The position numbers were made by a program, and so were the translations under genes. DNA of 64,000 nt, from contig JAUZPI010000014.1 in NCBI GenBank assembly GCA_030706015.1, positions 1 through 64,000 on the forward strand, read 5' to 3'. Below are positions 58,439 to 64,000 of the stretch, one piece after another; within the stretch, counting starts at the first letter, position 1, and each line of letters begins with the position of its first letter. The DNA comes from Bacillota bacterium. Lineage in GTDB: Bacteria > Bacillota > Clostridia > Clostridiales > Clostridiaceae. The notes below the pieces were generated by a model, which saw nothing but the letters and a program-made list of their open reading frames with translations, ran no database searches and was not told where the DNA came from.

Positions 58439-59146
58439 TTAGTTAACCTGCAGTTCATAACTAGGTAATTCGGTCCAAGCTATAACTAGGTTCTTGCTTT
58501 CCTTTGCCTTATATAAGGCTTTATCAGCCATACTAACAACCTTATCCATATCAACCTTATCACTGCACATGGAAACTCCAATGCTTACAGTAGCCTTAAT
58601 TGAAATTTCACCACAATAAAACATATAGCTTTCTATGGTTTTTCTTATTCTTTCAGCAATTAAAACAGCTTCTTTAGCAGTTGTTCGTGGAAGAATAATT
58701 GTAAATTCCTCACCACCCCACCTTACAACAGTGTCAGTAGAACGGGTATTGTTCTTTAATATATCCGCTAATTCTACTAGGACATTGTCACCTACTGCAT
58801 GTCCATAGGTATCATTTATTGTCTTAAAATTATCAATATCAAGCATTAATAAAGAAATAGGAAATTCATTTTTACAGGAGTTATTCATTCTATTAGAAAG
58901 CTCTAAGTAAAATAGAGATCTATTTCCTAAACCAGTTAAAGTATCATTTAAGGTACCTTTATGCAAACCTTGAATTGCCTTACCACAAAAAAATCCAAAC
59001 AGCATATCAATAATTGCAATAGCAGACCATATAAATATAATAAAACGTCCGTGCAGACTAACATCCAATAAATAACCTATGACATGTAATAATAAAACAG
59101 ATGTTATTATAATATACGGAGAAAATTTCAGAAAAAACTTATTCAT
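58439..59146 (-). CDS. Membrane diguanylate cyclase (GGDEF)
   Basis: 235 residues. Two N-terminal membrane helices (YIIITSVLLLHVIGYLL, FIIFIWSAIAIIDMLFGFF), then a GGDEF domain: DTLTGLGNRSLFYLEL, LLMLDIDNFKTINDTYGHAVGD and RWGGEEFTIILP. The active-site GGEEF is intact and the inhibitory I-site RSTD lies five residues before it. It makes c-di-GMP from two GTP, with product feedback. Confidence 0.94.
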   Translation of the reverse strand: MNKFFLKFSPYIIITSVLLLHVIGYLLDVSLHGRFIIFIWSAIAIIDMLFGFFCGKAIQGLHKGTLNDTLTGLGNRSLFYLELSNRMNNSCKNEFPISLLMLDIDNFKTINDTYGHAVGDNVLVELADILKNNTRSTDTVVRWGGEEFTIILPRTTAKEAVLIAERIRKTIESYMFYCGEISIKATVSIGVSMCSDKVDMDKVVSMADKALYKAKESKNLVIAWTELPSYELQVN

Positions 59147-59353
59147 AAGAAATCACCCCTAATATATAAAATTAAACTATATTATATCATGCTTTATAAG
59201 TAATTTACAGGTTTGTTGTGAATATATTAGAATGTAACTAGAACAATTGATTGTATATAAGGTAAGTGATTACCATAAGTCTATAAACTTTAATATTGTA
59301 TATAATAATTCATGTTGACAAAGCTATCTAAAAAGAGTAGTCTTGATATAGAT

Positions 59354-59375
59354 ATTTCGGTTTATGAAGTATTTG
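59354..59375 (+). promoter_or_regulatory. 22-bp element before the marR gene
   Basis: ATTTCGGTTTATGAAGTATTTG, matching 59909-59930 at 18 of 22 positions; both contain a TTCG-N5-(T/C)GAA near-palindrome. Probable MarR operator, overlapping the ribosome site. Confidence 0.5.
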
Positions 59376-59387
59376 GGGGATGAACAA

Positions 59388-59873
59388 ATGAATGAACATA
59401 TAGAACTGCTTGATTTTTTTATGGAAAATATGAAAAAGATATTCTATCCAGAGGAATGGATAGCGCTGGACCTAAAGTTCTCCAAGTCGGAATTATTTAC
59501 ATTAGTTTTGATTGATAAGAAAAGAGAAATTACTATGTCTGAGTTGGCAGAATATATTAATGCTCCTATGAGTACCACTACTGGCGTGGTAGATAGATTA
59601 GTAAAAAATAAATTTCTAAAAAGAGAACGGAGCGAAGAGGACAGAAGGATAGTTGTAATTAGATTAACTGATAAGGGAAAAGAACTTGTTAATGAACTTA
59701 AAGAAGTTATGTTAAAGTATATCAATATAATTTTTGAAAATCTAACAGAAGAGGAAAAACAGCTTTTAATGAAGATACTTTTAAAAATTACAGATATATT
59801 AAGCAAGAATAACAAAGATAAACTTGAAGTTTCAAGCGAAGTAAATAAGCTAAAGAAAATACAAATAGATTAA
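59388..59873 (+). CDS. MarR-family transcriptional regulator
   Basis: 161 residues from ATG 59388 (GGGGGATG). Winged helix with EITMSELAEYINAPMSTTTGVVDRLVKNKFLKRERSEEDRRIVVIRLTDKGKELVNELK, flanked by dimerisation helices. It likely represses itself and the arsA-like gene via the shared element. A small hairpin (59876-59892, GCCCA/TGGGC) follows. Confidence 0.9.
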   Translation: MNEHIELLDFFMENMKKIFYPEEWIALDLKFSKSELFTLVLIDKKREITMSELAEYINAPMSTTTGVVDRLVKNKFLKRERSEEDRRIVVIRLTDKGKELVNELKEVMLKYINIIFENLTEEEKQLLMKILLKITDILSKNNKDKLEVSSEVNKLKKIQID

Positions 59874-59908
59874 ACGCCCATGTGAAATGGGCTTTAAATA
59901 AAATTAAT

Positions 59909-59930
59909 ATTTCGAGTTACGAAGTATTCG
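59909..59930 (+). promoter_or_regulatory. 22-bp element before the ArsA-type ATPase gene
   Basis: ATTTCGAGTTACGAAGTATTCG. TTCGAGTTACGAA is a near-perfect inverted repeat. Second copy of the element in front of marR. Confidence 0.5.
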
Positions 59931-59957
59931 CCTTTCAAGTTAAAGGAGGAGTTATTT

Positions 59958-61133
59958 ATGAGAATTATACTTTATACAGGTAAGGGTGGAGTTGGAAAAA
60001 CTAGCATAGCTGCATCTACAGCACTGAAAAGCTCTAAGGAAGGTTTTAAGACATTAGTAATAAGTACAGATCCAGCACATAGCCTGGGAGATTCTTTGGA
60101 TATGAAATTATCTAATGAGCTTATGGAGGTAAGGGAAAATTTATGGGCCCAGGAAATTGATGCAACTCATGAGGTTGAACAAGGCTGGGGAAAGGTACAA
60201 AAATATTTAACTACATTATTCACAGCTAAAAGTATAAAAGATATAACTACTGAAGAATTGACAGTTTTTCCTGGCATGGAGGACTTACTTAGCTTACTTA
60301 GGATTCTTAAATACTATAAAGAAGGACGATTTGAGACTATTATAATAGATTGTGCTCCTACTGGAGAAACACTTGCATTATTAAGTTTTCCAGAAATGTT
60401 AAGATGGTGGATGGAAAAGCTTTTTCCATTAAAAAAGAAGGTAATAAAGCTTGCTAGACCTATAGCAGAGCCATTACTTGGAGTACCTATGCCATCTAAT
60501 GATGTAATGGATGAGATAGATAATATATATTATCAACTCGATGAGATGAAAAAAATTTTTTCAGATAGAGAAATAACAAGTATAAGAATAGTGGTTAATC
60601 CAGAAAAAATGGTTATAAAAGAAGCTCAAAGAAGCTTTACCTATCTTAATTTATACGACTTTAATGTGGATGCTATAGTAGTAAATAAGGTTATTCCCGA
60701 TAATGTTTCTGATGAATATTTTAAGGTCTGGAAGGATGTTCAAAAGAAGTACAAGGATATGGTGGTAGAAAGTTTCTCACCTATTCCTATATACTATATC
60801 CCTCTTTTTAAAGCTGAAGTAGTAGGATTTGAAATGCTAAATTTAATGGGGGATGAGATATTTAAAGATGAAAATCCTATTTTAGTAAAGTACAATGGAA
60901 GGACCCAGCATATAGATAAAGACGGCGGAGAATATATATTATCGCTATCAATGCCTTTTGTGGATAAGAAAGAACTCTCATTAAATCAAAAGGGAGATGA
61001 ACTAATAATAAAGGCAGGAAATTATAAAAGAAACATAACACTTCCTAGGACGTTACTAAGTCTGTCCATCAAGGGAGCAAAGTTTCAGGATGAAGTATTA
61101 AAGATAAGATTTGGCGGTGAGGATAATGAATGA
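59958..61133 (+). CDS. ArsA/GET3-family ATPase
   Basis: 391 residues. Deviant Walker A GKGGVGKTSIAAS at residues 7-19, STDPAHSLGDS switch, IIDCAPTGETLALLSFPE, and IVVNPEKM. The C-terminal ~70 residues form an ArsA_HSP20-type beta domain (YILSLSMPFVDKKELSLNQKGDELIIKAGNYKRNITLPRTL). Related to arsenite-pump ATPases and tail-anchored-protein targeting; no arsB or arsR is nearby, so arsenite export is unlikely. RBS AAAGGAGGAG. Confidence 0.9.
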   Translation: MRIILYTGKGGVGKTSIAASTALKSSKEGFKTLVISTDPAHSLGDSLDMKLSNELMEVRENLWAQEIDATHEVEQGWGKVQKYLTTLFTAKSIKDITTEELTVFPGMEDLLSLLRILKYYKEGRFETIIIDCAPTGETLALLSFPEMLRWWMEKLFPLKKKVIKLARPIAEPLLGVPMPSNDVMDEIDNIYYQLDEMKKIFSDREITSIRIVVNPEKMVIKEAQRSFTYLNLYDFNVDAIVVNKVIPDNVSDEYFKVWKDVQKKYKDMVVESFSPIPIYYIPLFKAEVVGFEMLNLMGDEIFKDENPILVKYNGRTQHIDKDGGEYILSLSMPFVDKKELSLNQKGDELIIKAGNYKRNITLPRTLLSLSIKGAKFQDEVLKIRFGGEDNE

Positions 61134-61207
61134 ACAATTAATCATATTGGCTTACTGTATCAGTACTGTTATTAATAAAATATAATAGTATATAGGGGGA
61201 CCTGCTT

Positions 61208-61612
61208 ATGGATACTGAAGTTAATAAAACAAATAACCTATTTCAAAGTTCTAATCAAAACCAAACCACAGATTATCAAGCACTAGCTCAACTTGCAGGA
61301 AAACTCATATTATTAAGTACAGTTGTAACCAACAGCACCCAGCAAGATAATGTATTGATACTTTCTACTATAATAAGCTTGATAGGCGGTGCTATGTTGA
61401 TAAGATCCGCTTATTTAGAGTCCAATGAACAGCAGATAGCCCCTGGCCAAACTACCTTTGCAAATACATTAAAGGTGATTGGTACCACTGGAAGTTTAAC
61501 CTTTTCTTTCTTGCTATTTTTAGCACTGCTTATTGAAACTTCAATTAAGCAGCAAACAACAATAAGGGGGCAAACACCGTTAGCAGGGGTAGCGGGGGCA
61601 TTGTTTTTGTGA
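61208..61612 (+). CDS. Hypothetical membrane protein
   Basis: 134 residues with two to three hydrophobic segments (LAGKLILLSTVVT, NVLILSTIISLIGGAMLIRSAYL, LTFSFLLFLALLIET). Q/N/T-rich N-terminus. No family recognised. RBS AGGGGGA. Confidence 0.65.
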   Translation: MDTEVNKTNNLFQSSNQNQTTDYQALAQLAGKLILLSTVVTNSTQQDNVLILSTIISLIGGAMLIRSAYLESNEQQIAPGQTTFANTLKVIGTTGSLTFSFLLFLALLIETSIKQQTTIRGQTPLAGVAGALFL

Positions 61613-61648
61613 TAAGTTCGAGTAGGATATAAGAATATTCATAAGAAG

Positions 61649-61672
61649 GCCAGGGAAGATATCCCTGGCTCT
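61649..61672. terminator. Bidirectional terminator
   Basis: GCCAGGGA / TCCCTGGC with TCTTATT; between convergent genes. Confidence 0.8.
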
Positions 61673-61691
61673 TATTATGCATTTATATTAA

Positions 61692-63407
61692 TTATTGTAT
61701 CTTAAAATAGGTTATCTTAGAATTTAAATTTTGTGCTAGTTCAGCTTGATTTTGAGCTGATTTTGCTAAATCAGCAATTGCTGTAGTCATTTCATTCATG
61801 CTAGTTAAGATTTCATTGGAGCCAGAAGCAGTTTCCTCTGCTGAGTGAGAAACATTTTGCATTGCAATGCTAACCTGTTCTATTGTTTCATTTATTTGTT
61901 TAGAGGCCGTTGCCATATTATTTGCTATGTTATTAATAAACTCAGCATCTTTTTCGTATTGGTTACCAGTATTCATAAGAAATTCATAACTTGGATTCAC
62001 TGTGTCTTGGATGAAGCCTAAAACATCCTTCCCACTTGTAGATAAGCTAGCAAAAGCCTCTTGTACTTGAATAACAACTTCTTGTATTTTAGTTACTGTG
62101 TGAGAGGATTGTTCTGCTAATTGTCTTATCTCCTCAGCTACAACTGCAAATCCTTTCCCTTGCTCACCAGCTCTTGCAGCCTCTATTGCAGCATTTAAAG
62201 CAAGAAGATTGGTTTGAGCCGCTATGCTGGCAATAGAATCAGCCATTATTTTTACATCTTTAACTACTTTCCCTTTCTCTATAGCACTTGATATATTAGC
62301 TGTTTTCTCTTTATAGATTATATCACTTGCAGCAGTATCTTTTTTAGCTTTTGTTTTTATATTAATAGCACGATCTTTGATTTCTTTTACGGAAAGTGCC
62401 GTGTCATTAGCTCTAGTTGATAGCTGATTTGTGGTTGAACCGATTTCTTCTGTTGATGCACTTACTTCTTCTGTGATGGAACTTAAGTTTTGTGCACTGC
62501 TAGATATTTGTTCTGTGGATTGGTTAACCAGTTCCATTTTTGAGGATAGTTCTTCAGTAGTAGCCGATAATTCTTCACTAGAAGCACTAAGATCATTTGC
62601 ACTATTTATTATATCTGAAATCAAATTCTTTATATTGTCACACGCTCTGTTTAGGGCTTTAGCAGTAATTCCAATTTCGTCGCTGGATTTGATGTGTATG
62701 GATTGGGTTAAATCACCACTTCCTAGTGCTGTTGCAAAATTTAAAACTTTATTTATTTGCTTTGATATTATATTGGAAATAGCTAAACCTAATAATATTG
62801 CAACAAATAACCCAATAATAGTTATAAGTACAATTTTGATGAAGGAATTATGGTATATAACATTATTATTAAGGTAATCTTTCTCGGCTAAGTTTGTATT
62901 GAAAATAACATACTTGTCAAGAAAATCAAATAGTGTAGACTTCTTTTCATTCATTTTTGGGAAGCTTGCTAAGGCCTCATCATATTTATTTTCATCAATA
63001 AGTGTTACTACATCTCCACGCGAATCTCTATATTCCTTTAGAAGTTGTGTTAATTTAGTATATAATGCTCTATCTTCATCTAGTGTAATGGTTTTTTGAT
63101 AATCGATTAATAAATTATCATCATGCTCTTTAATACTTTGGATATCAGATTCTAGACTATCAAGTTTACTCCTATCTCTTTCATACATTATCAGCAACAT
63201 ATCAGAATGAATTTTTAGAAAGTTTTGTTTAAGTTCACTTATATCCTTTACGGCAAGGAGATCTTCCTTGTACAGAGAAACCGAACTCTTATTAAGCTTA
63301 TTCATATTTATAACCCCTATGGAACCAACTATTCCTATGAATATTGCAACTATAATATAAGATAGTATTAATTTTTGTACCATCTTTAAGTTATTGAACC
63401 AGTTCAT
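61692..63407 (-). CDS. Methyl-accepting chemotaxis protein
   Basis: 571 residues. Membrane helix (LILSYIIVAIFIGIVGSIGVI), a 4HB_MCP sensor domain with MLLIMYERDRSKLDSLESDIQSIKEHDD, second helix (IVLITIIGLFVAILLGLAIS), HAMP, and the signalling tip IAAQTNLLALNAAIEAARAGEQGKGFAVVAEEIRQLAEQ. No C-terminal pentapeptide tether is present. RBS GGGGGGTAACGAGC. Confidence 0.94.
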   Translation of the reverse strand: MNWFNNLKMVQKLILSYIIVAIFIGIVGSIGVINMNKLNKSSVSLYKEDLLAVKDISELKQNFLKIHSDMLLIMYERDRSKLDSLESDIQSIKEHDDNLLIDYQKTITLDEDRALYTKLTQLLKEYRDSRGDVVTLIDENKYDEALASFPKMNEKKSTLFDFLDKYVIFNTNLAEKDYLNNNVIYHNSFIKIVLITIIGLFVAILLGLAISNIISKQINKVLNFATALGSGDLTQSIHIKSSDEIGITAKALNRACDNIKNLISDIINSANDLSASSEELSATTEELSSKMELVNQSTEQISSSAQNLSSITEEVSASTEEIGSTTNQLSTRANDTALSVKEIKDRAINIKTKAKKDTAASDIIYKEKTANISSAIEKGKVVKDVKIMADSIASIAAQTNLLALNAAIEAARAGEQGKGFAVVAEEIRQLAEQSSHTVTKIQEVVIQVQEAFASLSTSGKDVLGFIQDTVNPSYEFLMNTGNQYEKDAEFINNIANNMATASKQINETIEQVSIAMQNVSHSAEETASGSNEILTSMNEMTTAIADLAKSAQNQAELAQNLNSKITYFKIQ

Positions 63408-63644
63408 AGCTCGTTACCCCCCTAATAAAAACTTGCTTATACATGAAAGCTAAGCTTGTACAATAGTTCTAAAAGTATAGTATCTAGGATAATTTATGTA
63501 TATGTGTATAGGCAAGTTATTTAGAACAGGTGACGCTTAAGTGGAGGTATGTTCCATTAATGCAAGATATACAGAATCACATTTTCATAATAAATACATA
63601 CCTTATAAGTAGAGAATAATTAATATAAAACAGGGGGATTTCAA

Positions 63645-63893
63645 ATGTCTGATCATATTAAACATGTTGAAGTTGAAGAAATAGATAAGAGGATAATATC
63701 TGATGTTACCGATATATGCCCAACAGATGGCATTACAGGAGGAGTTGCAATAACAGGATTTATAGATGTTGAAAAATTGATCCATATAAAAAAGGGCTGT
63801 CATGGAAAGAAAACTATATTCTTAGAAAAGAAACTTCCATTTTCATATCTAATGGTTTCTCTTGATCCAAGTGAAGAGGAACATGAGCTTTAG
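63645..63893 (+). CDS. Hypothetical protein
   Basis: 82 residues, ATG 63645 after CAGGGGG. MSDHIKHVEVEEIDKRIISDVTDICPTDGITGGVAITGFIDVEKLIHIKKGCHGKKTIFLEKKLPFSYLMVSLDPSEEEHEL: acidic, two cysteines. No family recognised. Confidence 0.6.
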   Translation: MSDHIKHVEVEEIDKRIISDVTDICPTDGITGGVAITGFIDVEKLIHIKKGCHGKKTIFLEKKLPFSYLMVSLDPSEEEHEL

Positions 63894-63917
63894 TAAAAAA
63901 TACTCATAATGCAGAAA

Positions 63918-63942
63918 GCTGCTGATAAAAGATATCAGCAGC
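63918..63942. terminator. Bidirectional terminator
   Basis: GCTGCTGATA / TATCAGCAGC with a TTATT tail. Confidence 0.8.
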
Positions 63943-63956
63943 CTTATTAACTATAT

Positions 63957-64000
63957 TTATAAATCATTAAAGGATTTTTTTACTTCCTTAAGCATACTTC
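63957..64000 (-). CDS. C-terminal end of a minus-strand gene
   Basis: Reading inward from the right edge the minus strand gives SMLKEVKKSFNDL then TAA. Too short to identify. The terminator at 63918-63942 fits a gene ending here. Confidence 0.3.
   Translation of the reverse strand, partial: SMLKEVKKSFNDL

Noticed and set aside
62431..62877. Plus-strand open frame opposite the second chemoreceptor gene
   Set aside because: Serine/leucine-rich antisense reading of a conserved signalling domain.
1..64000. CRISPR array, rRNA operon or insertion sequence
   Set aside because: No regularly spaced repeats, no rRNA sequence and no transposase found on either strand; the only recombinase is the phage integrase.

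Overview
The window is low-GC, AT-rich DNA with typical Clostridium (cluster I Firmicutes) gene order, strong GGAGG ribosome-binding sites and many TTG/GTG starts. I cannot name the species. It holds three blocks: (1) a conserved chromosomal segment, 1-10321; (2) an integrated tailed prophage of about 40 kb, 10322-50284; (3) the chromosome resuming at 50285-64000.

Block 1 is the rpsF-ssb-rpsR cluster, a lipoprotein, a MazG-like gene, yybS-gdpP-rplI-lonC, and the replicative helicase gene dnaB. This arrangement is usual near the clostridial replication origin. It is followed by an hsp20 gene whose promoter carries a textbook CtsR operator, and by tRNA-Thr(CGT).

Block 2 is a siphovirus-like prophage with HK97-type head genes. 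It integrated into the 3' half of tRNA-Thr, and a perfect 46-bp direct repeat (10322-10367 and 50239-50284) marks attL and attR. From left to right: an integrase, ImmA-like peptidase and repressor on the minus strand; an operator array of TGACGTAA-type sites; cro/xis-like genes; an early region (DUF2513, sigma-like factor, Spo0E-like protein, HUH Rep-like protein, PcfK/AcrIIA9-like and PcfJ proteins, DUF3102, DUF3850, DUF1064, ArpU-like late regulator); a terminator-flanked membrane-protein moron; HNH, terminase, portal, protease, capsid, connectors and tail genes, including a programmed -1 frameshift (A_AAA_AAC) for the tail chaperones; tape measure, tail spike, and lysis genes (XhlA-like, secreted amidase, LLH holin).

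Behind a strong late terminator lies a cargo region (43931-50238). It has its own promoter and a two-gene DprA (SLOG)/HAD-like-phosphoribosyltransferase operon, the best candidate here for an under-described defence or conflict system. The same region holds two diverged copies of a 37-residue hydrophobic peptide locus that look like type I toxins, unknown genes, three small HTH regulators, and an excisionase-like gene beside attR.

Block 3 carries a sigma factor/DUF4179 pair, folA-thyA, a two-component system, two chemoreceptors, a diguanylate cyclase, a MarR regulator and an ArsA-type ATPase. Two local regulatory circuits can be read from DNA motifs: 11-bp-spaced TCACAT repeats in front of both the response regulator and the downstream chemoreceptor, and a shared 22-bp element in front of both marR and arsA.
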